Source: Morchella semilibera
Taxonomy: Eukaryota > Ascomycota > Pezizomycetes > Pezizales > Morchellaceae
Length of the DNA stretch: 64,000 nucleotides
Direction of reading: 5' to 3'
Assembly: GCA_009192285.1 (NCBI GenBank)
Contig: WBVU01000004.1
Coordinates: 806,001-870,000 of the forward strand
Part shown: in pieces, positions 35,053 through 47,544 of the stretch
How the letters are laid out: every line of letters starts with the position of its first letter
Numbering within the stretch: the stretch's first letter is position 1
Notes under the pieces: model-generated
What the model was told of the DNA's origin: nothing
What the model saw: only the letters and a program-made list of their open reading frames with translations
The model's database searches: none
Program-made: the position numbers and the translations under genes

Positions 35053-38000
35053 ATGGAGAATGAGTACGACGGAACGCAGCCAGCGGGCACAGGAGTAGGA
35101 GGAGTTGGGGATGGAGGAGGGGGTGGGGTCGGCGGGGGCGGGGGAGGACTCTGCGAACCCAGCTGTGAGGCCTCCTGCGGTTCTTCCTCCTGCAGCGCCA
35201 TAGTCGAAGATCCGCCTACAACTCCGCCATCTGGATCGAGTATCAATGACGAAAAGGAGGCTGTCCAGTCTGATGACGATAATCGCCCTACATCTCCCGT
35301 CGCTCCTGTTCCAGATGAAGTATCAACACCCTCACCTTCGCTCATGCCAGTTCGCGTCGAAGCACCCAAAGCACAGCAACCCACCTACCCACAGCTCTCT
35401 AACAACCTTCCAGCAAGCCCCGTATCAAAAAATCCCAATAATAAAATAAACGATGACTCTGTCCCAAAATCTTTTGACCGATCAGATGCAAAGTTAGGGA
35501 GACTTGAAAAAGAGGTTTACGAAGATAAAGACTTTGACGGTGTTCGGCGAATGCATAAATTCACGTTGTACGAAACCGCCACACGGTTCTATATTGTCGG
35601 CTCGGACCTCCTAGATTCGAGGTTCCGTATCTTGAAAATTGATCGTACAGCGGATGTCGGGGATCTCAGTATCACAGAGGATGAGGTTATCTACACCCGT
35701 GAGGAGACAACAGGATTATTAGCCACTATTGAAGATGGAAATAGGTCTACCGGAGGACTAAAACACAGGTGCCCATTTTGGGGACTTTTGGGGTTTGTCA
35801 GATTCACGGGTGCATATTATATGCTACTGATCACAAAGAGAAGTATTGTTGCCATGATTGGAGGTCATTATGTTTACCAGGTTCGCCCAATTTACCCAAC
35901 TTTAATTCGCCTTATTCTGACTTCGAATTATCATTAAAAGATCGATAATACCGAACTCGTACCACTTACAGCTGGCGCGAGGAAACCTGACCGAAATTCA
36001 GAAGAGGCTCGTTTTGTCAATATTTTAGGGAATCTGGACTTGGCAAGATCATTTTACTTCAGCTACTCCTATGATATCACTAGGACACTACAGCACAACA
36101 TTATCCGTCAAAGAGAAGCTTTGAGTAATGGGTTGACACATCCAGATAATCATGATTATAATGACATGTTTGCATGGAATCACTACCTCCTGGAGCCTGC
36201 AAAGATCCACATGAAAAATACGTATGACTGGTGTATGCCCATTGTTCATGGTTATGTAGACCAATCTGGTAAATTCGTTGATCTTCCATATATGACCAAG
36301 ATGTTTCTGACTCAGGCAACATTAGCAATTTCGGTATATGGGAGAATTATTTATATTACAGTTATCGCACGGCGCTCACGGTACTTCGCTGGCGCACGAT
36401 TCCTAAAACGTGGTGCGAACGATTTGGTAAATACCATGGCTTTCCTAGACAAAGGCTTGAGACGTTTATGAGTTTGTATAGGGATACGTTGCGAACGATG
36501 TGGAGACGGAGCAGATTGTCTCTGATATGTTGACTACATCGTTTCACGCGCCGGGCAAGAATCTCTATTCAAATCCTAACTACACATCATATGTCCAGCA
36601 TCGTGGAAGCATTCCTCTGTTCTGGACCCAGAAAAACGATGCAGCCACGCCGAAACCCCCTGTTGAGAGTATGCTCTTCCCCCCTTCGTTTGCATGAGTA
36701 AGAGCTAAAAGTCAGTAAATAGTGAATCTTGTAGATCCCTTTTTTAGTGCAGCAGCATTGCATTTTGACGATTTATTTCAAAGATATGGGGCACCATGCA
36801 TTGTATTGAATCTTGTGAAGGTTAGTAATGTGTTCGAGGTGGTGCATTCATAATTAACACATGCCTATAGTCAAAGGAGAGGACACCTCGAGAGTCTTTG
36901 CTACTAAAGGAGTTTACACAAGCAATTAATTATCTCAATCAGTTCCTACCAGCCGATAAGAGAATACGCTATATCGCGTGGGATATGTCCCGGGCCTCCA
37001 AGAGGTAATGGTTTCTCAACACGTTTCTCGGATATAATTAACACTACCTCCCAATAGTCGTGATCAAGATGTGATAGAGACCCTTGAAACAATAGCCGAG
37101 GTTGTGGTCAACACGACCGGTTTCTTCCACAATGGCCCATCGAGAGACGGAGCTGAAGCTTCCCTTCAAAACGGCGTCTGCAGGACAAACTGCATTGACT
37201 GTCTGGACCGTACCAACGCCGCCCAGTTCGTGATTGGGAAGAGGGCTCTTGGTCATCAATTACATGCGCTGGGAGTTATATCTGGTACTAGCGTTGAATA
37301 TGATACTGACGCAGTTGATCTGTTTACGCACATGTACCATGACCATGGGGATACGATCGCTGTACAGTATGCGGGGAGTCACTTGGTGAATACCATGGAG
37401 ACTTACCGTAAAATTAACCAGTGGACGAGCCACTCTCGAGATATGCTTGAGAGCTTTAAACGATACTATAATAATTCATTCTTAGACGCCCAACGACAAG
37501 AGGCATATAACCTCTTCTTGGGTAACTACATATTTACCCAGGGGCAGCCTATGTTATGGGATCTTTCAACAGATTACTACCTGCATCATATCGATCCAAG
37601 AGCTTCTAGGAAACGACGCAGGTACTTAGTTACTGCCCTCGTAATTTTAGGAAATGACTAACACACCTCAGTTATATAAAATGGTGGACGCCAAAGAATC
37701 TTGAGAAGAGAGTAATGCCACGCGCCACAAGGCCCCCAGGCGAGTCTGCGAATAAGCCGTATAGTTACTTTGATGACTACTGGCTAGAATATTATAGGCC
37801 AAAAGCACTCTCATCTTTCCTCAAAGTATTCTCCTATGATATCAATTCCACTTTGCGCTACATCCCGATAGGGCAAACCTCTGAGGGGAAATATGATCTT
37901 AGCCCCTTCAAAGTCCGTACAAATCATGGTGGCGCCAGCCACAAAAAGTCCAAATCAAAAAAATAATCTAGCTGTTAACGCCGAAACCCCGGAGAATCGG

Positions 38001-38617
38001 CTCAAGAAGATAACTGCCCTTGAAGGGTGGCCATCATCGCCACAAAAGCAGGAACAGACTCTACGCCAAACCACCAATCCACAACTCCCAGGTCGTGATC
38101 ATGGTGTTGTTCCTGGAGATATGCATAGTGGACTCCGGTCGTCAAGCCCGGTCAAGCAACACTTTACTATGGGTGGAGATTTAATACCACTTGAGCAGAG
38201 AAATATGCAGCAGGTTGTTGAGAGGAGTCTTAACCCTTCTCTCAGTGAAAAGGAAACAGCCGAATATGAACTGTAAAACAACCATTGTCTAGTTTACATC
38301 ATATCTTACAACTAACTCTCAATAGTTATGTATCACACCCCCTCAATCTTCCCCTCGTGGTAACGACCGAACTCCCACCAAATACTTCTCGCGATTTCGT
38401 CAACTACGTAAACAGCACATCGCCAGAAGCCGTTGCAAATCTTAGGGCATCCGATAAAGATATCAAAAGCTATGAGGAATTTCTAGAAATTCCAGAAAAC
38501 CCATTGAGTGCGGAGGAGGCAGATCTTGGTAGGGGTAGATACAGAGCCTATCAGTATTGGATTATGACCGGAAAATTGAAACAACAGAGAATTGGGATGG
38601 TGTCAGTCAAAACCTAA
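35053..38617 (+). CDS. FIG4: Polyphosphoinositide phosphatase Fig4 (SAC domain)
   Basis: Ten exons: 35053-35880, 35941-36268, 36326-36426, 36482-36668, 36735-36820, 36871-37004, 37058-37621, 37672-37916, 37972-38272 and 38326-38617 (1021 aa). After a Gly/Ser/Pro-rich leader come [78 protein letters not shown] and the catalytic C-x5-R-T motif in [12 protein letters not shown] (Cys near residue 600). [17 protein letters not shown] and the C-terminal [12 protein letters not shown] block are also present. Fig4 is a PI(3,5)P2 5-phosphatase in the Fab1-Vac14 complex on the vacuole. Conserved junctions fix the introns: VDQ|SAISVYGR needs acceptor ATTAG at 36325, and a 55-nt intron (37917-37971) resolves an apparent frame change. 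TSC1 lies upstream in the same direction. Confidence 0.93.
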
Positions 38618-39428
38618 TGAAATCAGGTTCTATATCGTTTATACCCTTGTTGGTTACAGCCTGTGTTAATTTCTCCCCTTGTTTTATGTTTTGGGCCTCT
38701 TCTTTTGTATAGCGTCAAGGCGTTATGGAAATGCGATCATTTTCTTCTCTTTTTTCTCGATACCAAATTATCGCGGCAATTTCTTTGTTCTAGTAGTAAT
38801 GAGACATTGTCAAATATGATAGATAATACTGTGGGTTTGGGTGGGACCAATTTGGTTTCATTCTGGATAGTCTAGTAGTGGGGTGTCCTTCGTAGGATCA
38901 ACCAACCATAATAATCTACTTTGGCTAGTATACTCCCTCGCAACCTGGAGATCTTGAAAAGGCTTATTTCCTTGGGATAACTGCCCCATATGTGAACTAG
39001 AATCCACTCGCTGCGGCACTGCAGTTGTTTTAGTTGACCATGAACTGGCCCTCACAAGTTATCTAATGACATAAACTACGCCCAAATGAGGCTTGGCTGA
39101 GGATATATGGCTGAACCCCCGATTTTCTGCACCCAGCCAGGCAGTCTTAGGCATAGCGAGTGCAGGACACTTCGTCAATCCAGCTCGTAATCAACCTGCA
39201 ACTGGGGCTTCAACCATTAACCACCAATATGCAATTTAGAAAGCTGTCTACCCGTAGCATACAATAGGTATGGCTCGAGGCTCGGTGGCGGTAGTGAGTG
39301 ACCATGTCAAGGCAGGCCAATGATGATGTTTTGGACAAGTACAAATGTTACGGGATTCTGATCATTACCAACTATATTTATTACCTCTATATAACTCTAT
39401 TCGTCCCGAACGCCCCAAAGAAGCCAAA
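38618..39428. other. Convergent 3' flanks of FIG4 and GPI19
   Basis: No gene seen; AT-rich to 38880, then unique-looking sequence. Confidence 0.45.
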
Positions 39429-40525
39429 CTACCAATCTCCATCACCACTAGCATTAACCAGTGCATACAGCTCGTCGTCCCCGACACCCAACTCCCACTC
39501 CTCTCTTTCTCTTCCATCTCCATATAACACCTCGCATACCCCTCCCACAGGCACATCCATCACTGCATCCGTCCCTCTACTCCATAGGCTCTTCCAGTCC
39601 GCGTCTGTTCCTTGTACTACCCCTGCACCCTTCCACTTCTCCGAGCAGCTTTCCGCCCTGCCCCTCCCAGACCTCTTGGCTGACATTTTCGCCTCATACA
39701 CCACTCTGCGTTGACCACTAGTATTACTAGCATCCCCCTCGCCCACTGCTGGTGTGGTAACGGCAGGAGTAGCAACTCTCGGCGTAAAGTCTACTGCTGC
39801 AATATTGGCCGCGTCGTCTACTACACTCTCGATGTTGTCTAACCCGCGCGTGAGGTACTCCATATTGTATGTTGCGAGCGCAACATATATATACACCACC
39901 AGCATTACTAGAAAGCTCGGTATAGCCAGAGACCACCATCGTGACGGGTAATAGTGGATCCCAACGGCATGAAGAAGCGCTGCGGGGGAGTACGACCATA
40001 TGATATATATGAGGAAGGCGATCGAGGAGACGAGGTAGAGCACAAAGCCGTAGTATTCATAGGTGGGAACCTTTGGGGAGGCGCGAGGAGTTGATTGTGC
40101 GATTCGTGAGGAAGTAGCAACAGCTTCAGAGTCGGAGCTATCGGGGGTGGTGGGTCGAGAGGGTGTGAATGGAGGGCGGAGGAGCGATGTGAGGGAAGGA
40201 GAAGGCGGGAGTGGCTATTAAGGCGCTGTCAGAACTTCTTTCCCTCCCCCTTGATTGACGATAATGAGAGGCATACAGTAGGTGGCCGATTATAAAACGG
40301 CGGCGCAAAGGAGCTTCCTGCACCTGGACCCCAGCTCCAATTCGTTGGTAGGGATGCAGTCGAGGAACTTGACGATATGGACGCTATGTCATCGTCGTCG
40401 TCAGAGTTATGATTTGGGTCTTCATCGACGACGGTAGCATTCTGTTTTCTACGGGTGACCTCGCTGGGTAGGTGCGGAGAAGAAGCTGAGGTTGTGAATG
40501 GAGGCGGGTGGAGCGTGGAGGGCAT
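39429..40525 (-). CDS. GPI19: PIG-P subunit of GPI-GlcNAc transferase
   Basis: Exons 40525-40277 and 40214-39429 give 344 aa. A Ser/Pro/Asp-rich leader of about 130 residues precedes the PIG-P domain: YEYYGFVLYLVSSIAFLIYI (first membrane helix), LLHAVGIHYYPSRWWSLAIP and SFLVMLVVYIYVALATYNME (second helix). PIG-P is a small ER-membrane subunit of the complex that adds GlcNAc to phosphatidylinositol, the first step of GPI-anchor synthesis. The C-terminal ~130 residues are hydrophilic and extra relative to yeast, as in other filamentous fungi. The intron has donor GTATGC and branch TTCTGAC; it removes an in-frame stop. Confidence 0.9.
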
Positions 40526-41127
40526 GTGTGAGAGATTGGTGAGGGTATTTTTGTTGACGTCGGTGTCCGCAGCAGTTTTCTTGGGGATCGCGAGTAGATC
40601 GAGGTGATACACGATAAAAATGGTAGGTAAATAAAAATTAATATACAGACAGCTACGATATGTATATTTCTGGGCACCTGTCAACGAATGGCAATAAACT
40701 TGTTGCACGATCTACTATTTTTGTCTACCCTTCACTCTCATCATCATCGTAGTCACATCACCATTGCCTTAACATTACTGCCAATACCACACCTATATAA
40801 TATTCACATCATCGCATCACACAGCTACAGTTCCGGTTTGTATGACGGACATTGATTCCGCCCTTTCATTACACAACTCTCAGCCAGTCCTCAACCAGCC
40901 CAGGGAGCTGTTGTTGCTTCCCTCTTTCTCTCTTTTTTTCTCTCCTCGTCCTGACGCCAATAGAGTAAAATGAGGTAATAAAAAAAAACTATTACGCACT
41001 GCATGATAGAAACGAAAACGCCTAAAACAAAAAGAAGAAAATCAAGAAAAATAGAGAAAGGAAATTAATGCCCAGAAAACAACAACAAAGAAGTCCATAA
41101 CCGTCTTGATACACATGGTCACATTCA
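40526..41127. other. GPI19 promoter and BOS1 3' flank
   Basis: 602 bp between tandem minus-strand genes. CATCATC-type and C/T-rich DNA near 40735-40830; A-rich near 40978-41060. No coding content. Confidence 0.45.
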
Positions 41128-42012
41128 TTAACGTAGCCACCTGAGAACCAAATAACAAAATACGAAGAAGACAATAACTCCTCCATAGAATATCCATTTG
41201 TCCTGTGAGGCCCTTCTTTCAATCATGCGAATCGTGTCCCTCGACACCCCCAGGGTGTTGGCCACGCTGTACAGCTTCCTCTGAGTGTTTTTGAGCATCG
41301 CCCTCTGCTCCCCTAGATCTGCCAACACCGCCCTGCCTCTGTCTAGATAATCATCTAGTTGATCATTGGTCCTACTCATAAAGTCCCTTTCTCTAAACAC
41401 ATGGTCCTCCCTTTGCAGGCTGCCACTCCCAATGCCTAAGCTACTTCCAGGAGCGGGCGCAAAGGGCGAGTGCAACGATGCTGAATGGTTCCTCGTATGG
41501 GCATTCGCATACGGGTTCTCTGGGGTCGCCGAGCTATGCCCGCGGCGACCTAGTAGCTCTCCTCGAGCAACAGTATGCTCCTTCTCGGCCCGGTCGCTCT
41601 TCAGTTGATCAAACTGCTGCCGGAATTCGCTCATCTCTTTGCGAAAGTTCTTGACACGTTGAAAGGCCTTTTCCTGTTTGGCGGGGACAATCTCCCGGCG
41701 TGCCATGGAGTCGTAGTCATCGATTGTGCGCGCGAGCGAGGCTAAGGATGCGGAGATTTGACCTACATGTTTTTATTGTTTCAGCCGAAAGGATTCAGGC
41801 AAGATAAACGAAAGGAGGGGGAGGGGTAGAGGCATACCCTGCAGCGCCGGGGATGAGCTGACCGGAGACTCTGCGAAGCTTGCCAGGTCCTTCTTCACCG
41901 ACGCCGTCTGCTTCAGCGCAGAATTAAACAACGAATTCTGTCTCACAACTCGTCAGCCTCCTCCATATCTCATCTTCCATCACCCTCTCACAACCAGAGA
42001 CAGGCCCACCAT
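41128..42012 (-). CDS. BOS1: ER-Golgi v-SNARE Bos1
   Basis: Exons 42012-42010 (only the ATG), 41937-41838 and 41762-41128 give 245 aa. M|NSLFNSALKQTASVKKDL starts the protein, then QISASLASLARTIDDYDSMA. The Qb SNARE motif contains REDHVFRERDFMSRTNDQ, RGRAVLADLGEQRAMLKNTQ and LGVSRDTIRMIERR. A single C-terminal membrane anchor (WIFYGGVIVFFVFCYLVLRW) ends the protein. Bos1 (GOSR2/membrin relative) works with Sed5, Bet1 and Sec22 in fusion of ER-derived vesicles with the Golgi. Gos1 is the alternative, but the TQRKLYSVANTLGVSRD and IERRASQD blocks match Bos1. The first intron begins directly after the ATG (ATG|GTGGGC) with branch GCTGAC. Confidence 0.9.
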
Positions 42013-43644
42013 CTTGACAACCTCAACGCGCCACTAGTCCTCGTCAGGGTAGCCCTTAGTCGTCTTGTGACACTCAGCAACAGCAACAGAAGGAACAGGG
42101 GATGCGCAGATAGCCGTAGGCGACGGTGCGCAATGATGATGATGAACTCGATGGAGAGATGGGGCGTGCTGTGGAGATGGAGTTGGATGGAAAGGTATGG
42201 CGGTGGAATAGTGGGGTCCGGTTTCGTTGGCGCTGGTGGCATCGGAGAGGAGAAAAGGGAAAGGGCGCGCGGGGGAGGGGCGGGAAGGGTTGGGTTTGGT
42301 GGGAAGTGGCCACGGGGAGGTTTCTGGGGCGCGGCTCAACGCGACACGGGATTCAGTCCGATGGCTTCCTTCCTGTCCTGTACCTACTACTGCTTCTCCC
42401 TCCTACTCGACTGATCTGCGACGCCGGAATCTTTGAACTGGACTGAGCAAGGAGAGGTGATATGCTAACGGAAACAAACACCACAGGTGACGCCTATATA
42501 GAGAGTGAGTACCTATGGGGCTATGCTATGTACGTGAACCTGACTGACGACTGATGGACTGAACTGATTTGATAGACCGATATCGGACCGACTGAGTCTG
42601 GCAGAACTGACGTCGACCCCCAAATGCAAGACCAGCAGTTAACAGCGCTTTGAGGACCACTGCTCTGGGAAACCGAGGTACCGACGTTCCCCGCAAATCA
42701 CCAGAGAGAGAATGATTCAGCCGAAATGTTGATCACACTCTGTCACCCAGACTCAGTCGATATGAAGATTATACCCTGTCTATATGCCTGGAAAGAATCA
42801 GTAATCCAAACATTTCCCCCATTTACGGTTTGTCACTTGTTTGCGGCTTACAGATCATTGACAGGTCATGATACACGGAATATTATGGAGATTTCAGTAT
42901 TTTCAGAGCGGAAAGATGATACAGTACAAACAGTTTTCGATTTAGATCCAACGCAAATCTTTATTAAGCAGCGAAGGCATCTTAAAAGTTGCAAATTCAG
43001 GAGAGCGGTCGATTGAAAAAATACTCGACAGCTAAGATATAGCTTTGAGACCCTCCTCTTCTTATCCTCTTTCAAGGAAACCATTAAGCCACACCAGCTT
43101 TCTTGAGCGAAGGCCCTGGGCCCACCGCGAGCAATCTGGCAGTGCTGATCATTCTCTCTCGTCCCCAGTAGTCAACAGCCGCATGTCTCCATGCGCCATG
43201 TTTAAAAAAAAAAAAAAAAGGCCCCCAATACCCCCCCCTCCGTATCTCGCCCCAACAATGCGTGGTAAAACAAATAAAGAAGTGTAAGGATGTAAAAAAA
43301 AAAAAGCATAGAAGGATTCGAAGAAAGGAAATCTCAAAAAGGACACACAAGACCAGGGCTCTAGTTTGCGATACTCCAGTAAAGAAAAAGACCCATACCC
43401 ATAGAAAAGAAAGAGTAAGAATAAAAACAAGCCCAAACAAAAACACCACACGATGCAAGTTATAATAGCAACGGTGAAAGAGCCTCCCAACTATTTCTTT
43501 CGCCGGTAACAAAAAAAAGAAATAAAACCGCTTCCCTATTCATTTTCAATCAGCTCCTCCGATTTACTTTTGTTAATGTTTTCGTGCCGTCATGAAGAAA
43601 AATTAATAATACACATGGTTAAGATTGTCGAGCACCCATAGTAT
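42013..43644. other. BOS1 promoter and TBP 3' flank
   Basis: 1.6 kb without a recognised gene. GC-rich purine-biased DNA at 42160-42330, degenerate GACTGA repeats at 42540-42610, and an A16 tract near 43203. The frame at 42067-42414 is Arg/Gly/Trp-rich from base composition and is not called. Confidence 0.45.
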
Positions 43645-44601
43645 TCAAACTTTGCGGAAGTCTATGCAGATCATCAGTAAAGAGCATGTAATAGTGTATA
43701 TATCACATGGAATCTTACCGTTCAACACAGGGTATATGGACTCGAAGGCGATGTAAATTTCTTCACGGACCTTCGCGCCCGTCAAAACAATTTTGCCACT
43801 CACGAAAATCAACAGAACGATTTTTGGCTTTATCATTCTGTAGATCAACCCTGGGAACAACTCAGGCTCGTAAGAGCTAAAGTGGTGATGGCGAGAAGCA
43901 AGACCCTCAAGACGAATGGGGAACTTGATATCACAAGATCCAACGATGTTCTGGATCTTAAAGTCGGTGAACTTGGCGTTGAAACCAAGCTTCTGGATGA
44001 TACGCGCATACTTGCGAGACGCAAGCTTGGAATCATCCTCAGACTTTGCACCGGTAACAACCATCTTGCCAGAGGCAAAGATCAACGCCGTGGTCTTAGG
44101 TTCGCGGATACGCATAATCACAGCAGCAAAACGCTAGAGTAGCCACAGCATAAGTAAGTGTGCTAAAACACAGACCAGGGTCAGAGCAAGTAGGTTAGTA
44201 GTACCTTAGGATTGTACTCTGCGTTCCTAGCATGCAACGCAATCGTCTTGAGATCCAATCGGCAATCTAGATTGACGGTTGCGACGATGTTTCTTTATGC
44301 ATGCCAGTTTAATTTGTGTTTTGAAACATAAAATCCAATAGGGGAATACTCACTGCAACGTAGGAACAATCCCGCTGACTGACGGTGTACCATTAGGGGT
44401 AGCAGCCGGAGTCGCGGGAGTAGCGACAGGACCAGAAGCGTTGTCATCGCCTTCGTGGTTATCACCCTGTTGCTTCTGACTTTCAACATCAGATGATGGA
44501 GGAGTGAGGTCACCGGCCCCGCCGGGGAACGACAAGGAAGTAGCGCTAGTGAAGTCCTTCGCCTGGAGGGCATTCTGAGGGTGGGAGATAATGCGAGACA
44601 T
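43645..44601 (-). CDS. SPT15: TATA-binding protein (TBP)
   Basis: Exons 44601-44354, 44292-44205, 44133-43719 and 43661-43645 give 255 aa. A variable N-terminus of about 82 residues rich in Ser, Pro, Thr and Ala precedes the two imperfect core repeats: [60 protein letters not shown], then [16 protein letters not shown] and [17 protein letters not shown], ending DFRKV. TBP nucleates preinitiation complexes for all three nuclear RNA polymerases. The final exon codes only the last residues and stop (17 nt). The asymmetry between variable leader and near-invariant core is as expected. Confidence 0.96.
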
Positions 44602-47544
44602 TGTAGTAGCGGTAGTAGTAGTGATGATGAGAAAGGTGTGGGGCTTAGGTGATTTCTAGACCGATATCGTCTTGGAGAATGTTAATTCCTCGGAGCTAGT
44701 AGATATTGGGTGTGTGTGCGAGGAGAAGAACAACCGAATGTTTCCCCTTGATTATGGTTTTGTTTGTTGTCGAATAAAGGAGTGATATACGATTCAATGG
44801 TAATCTGGTTCACCTAGAGTTGAGATGAACTAGTATCTGGTATGGGCGATGGTGAGGCGGGTATTCGGATAGATTTAAAGGTTGAAGGGAGATGGAGGCG
44901 ATGGTGGCGAATTAACACTGCAACGCAACAGCACACACGAATTGATAAGGGCCTCGGTAATCTTCCTGTCTTGATGACTAAGAGGGGGAAGCAAAGTTGA
45001 TCTAGGACAGATGGAGGGAAGGCGATTCGAACGCTGATCAGTTCGATAAAATGGAGTTGGGGGGGTGAACAAACGGGGGTTGGTTCTGCGCGTGGGTGAG
45101 GCCAGAGGTTTTTAAAGAGAAGGGTGAGCGGGATGCGTGGGAGCTTATATACTACAAGTGCCAAGTCTGAGCCTTGTGCCGCAGATGTGACTCACACACG
45201 CTAAACGCCTCCAGCCCTCCCCTTTCGGCGCATGAAGGGGAGGTGAGTCGCAGACTTTTCACAACCAGGCTGCAACAACAACCACCTAAAACAGCCGGTC
45301 CGAAGCAACTTTTTTTTTGCTTTCAACCAACAAAAGAAATCTAAAATACACTGGCACTGTACCGCCCCCATCTAGACGGCGATGCAGAATGAAAAAAATA
45401 AAAAGGGATGAAAAAAAATAAAAACAGCAGGTGTTAATACAATACATGTAATTAACTCCACTAGATACCCCCGCTCTCATCTCGTAATTTATCTCACCTC
45501 TCTAGCTCTACCCACATATCCAGACACATCGCCAACAGATTCTTCCAGCCTAAGCTGGAAGGTAAAAGAGTCTCCATAGAATTATGTTAACGGGCGTTGT
45601 GATTTCTTGTTGGTTGATGGCTGTGATTGTGATTGTCGCGAGTGACCCCCCCCCTTCTCCCTCCCCCCTGCTCAACTGGGAGAAGCCTCCCTGTTTTTTT
45701 TCGCCGCCCCGCCCCTTTCTTTCTCCGTGTGCCGTTGACGCGTCGCTTTGTCCCCTTCATTCGCCCCCCTTAGAATTTGCCCCCAACCCAAGGACACACT
45801 GGTGGGGGAAAAAAAATTCGCTTTCCTGCTGCTGTCGCTCCGTTGTCAGGCTCGTCCACCCACTCCGTGTCGGCCTGTCCACCCTGAATATTATTAGTGC
45901 CCCAACTGTCTGCTGTCCACCGTTTGCTTTGTTAATAAATAAATAGTGAGTCAGTTTTAAAAAATAAAAAATAAAAAATAAAAAAATAAGTAAATAAATG
46001 GGCTTAGTCTGGTCAGGCTTCTGGTCTCCTCTTATCGAACAAGACAGGTGAAAAAAAAATAGGATGGGGGATTTAAAGAAAAGCAAACGCCCCTAAAGGC
46101 ACCTGTTAGCTGCAACTGGGAGGAGAAGTGGGGAGGCAAGGAAACAGAAAAAATCAAGAGAAAGCGGGACTCGAGTCGGGAGAAAAGAGGAGAGAGAGGC
46201 GCTGCAAAAATTTGACGGGGCCTCCTTGAAACCGTAATCAAACGCCCGCTTCTTGGCTCCACAGCTGACACGGGATAACGCCGCTATTTTCGGAAATTCT
46301 TGTGAACCCCCCCCCCCCCCCCCCCAAAGAAAAAAAAAGAAAAAAAAATTCCCAGGATCGCCGCTTGCAGCCTTCACCGACCCTTGCGGCGATGCAATGA
46401 TGAATGAAAGGTAACTAGCAGTTTTGAACAAAAAAATGCTTGCTACAAAACTGCTTGTTATTTCCATACGAAAATCCGCGGCAAAAACGCTGGTTGCGGG
46501 TGTTGTTTTTCTGATATCCCCAAAAAGCCTGTGATGATGACGACTAAAGAAAATTGGAATTCTGATTTCGGGGGGATTTGGGTTTTTTAGCTGGTTGGGA
46601 ACGCAAGGAGCAATGCCGCGAGAAGCGGATCAGCAACAGAACTCAGTCTTTGAGAATGTTTGTGCTCTTTCTCCTTGCGTTCCCAACCATCATCAAAAAG
46701 CAACCGAAGACTCAGAAATCAGAATCAGAGGTGGTGGTGGTGTTGTGGAGGTGGTTGGTGGTTGAGTCTACCTTACAGGTCCCCCGGCCTTTTTGTTTTG
46801 CTGCAGCCAACAGCATGTCAGCCCAATCAGTTGAGAGACTGGGATCACGTGGTGAAGCGGTCGCTCGATCACTCCCATACTGTTCTTGACTCTCCTCATA
46901 AAGAAGAGAGTCATGATACGATAGATAGGAAGGTACTCGGAGTCGAGTCAATTTAATGACACACTCGCAGGTTGCGAATCGGTCATGCAAGTGGGGTTTC
47001 CAGAGTGTAGAAGTGATGTCTTGTGGTCAAAAGCAAAATAAAAGGTTGTTACGGGAAGTGGCGAGGGTTTTACGAAGGAAGAAAGGAAGGGCGAGGTCTC
47101 TCAGTCACCTCGAGTAATTATACCTTGGCAGAATCTGAGTGTGCTCACACGGCGGTATCTCGGCATTCATTGATTTGAATCAAAATAATAAAGAAAACAT
47201 CGTTGTAAACAGAACACACAGAACGCCATCGCTAGAAAATTGTCTTCGATACCCCGCAACCTCCCATGAGATATAATTGACACTGCCCTCATCTCAACAA
47301 GACTTAAACCAACATGTCATGACTATGTTTAACCCACTGAGGACGCTTTCCTCCTCAGTCTAAGTGTAATATCGACAAGCCCGGTGATCATTCTAGTTCT
47401 TCCAGAGGATCCATCGTATACGTGCACTACACTGATAAGCTCTCCTCACCAAAAAGAAATTAAGGCACTTTAATGTGTTGCCTTTTCCGCTACGTCGTCC
47501 CCCGTAAAGCTATGAATCTTTCCTACTATCAGTACCTCCCTCGC
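44602..47544. other. 2.9-kb intergenic region
   Basis: TBP promoter on the left; RNase H2C 3' flank on the right. Contains A/T and C homopolymers, including a run of about 18 C near 46308-46325, AAATAAAA repeats near 45958-45990, and a run of 10 C near 45647. Open frames at 46093-46467 and 46578-46889 have low-complexity translations and are not called. Confidence 0.45.

Noticed and set aside
36269-36325. Readable FIG4 insertion [19 protein letters not shown]
   Set aside because: Open by chance; splicing this 57-nt intron restores VDQSAISVYGR as in other Fig4 proteins.
42067-42446. Overlapping plus-strand frames rich in Arg, Gly and Trp
   Set aside because: Composition artefact of a purine-rich BOS1 upstream region; all three frames look alike and no motif is present.
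43149-43512. Hydrophobic minus-strand frames of 113-142 codons
   Set aside because: Phe/Leu-rich translations of poly-A/T DNA between BOS1 and TBP; no conserved features.
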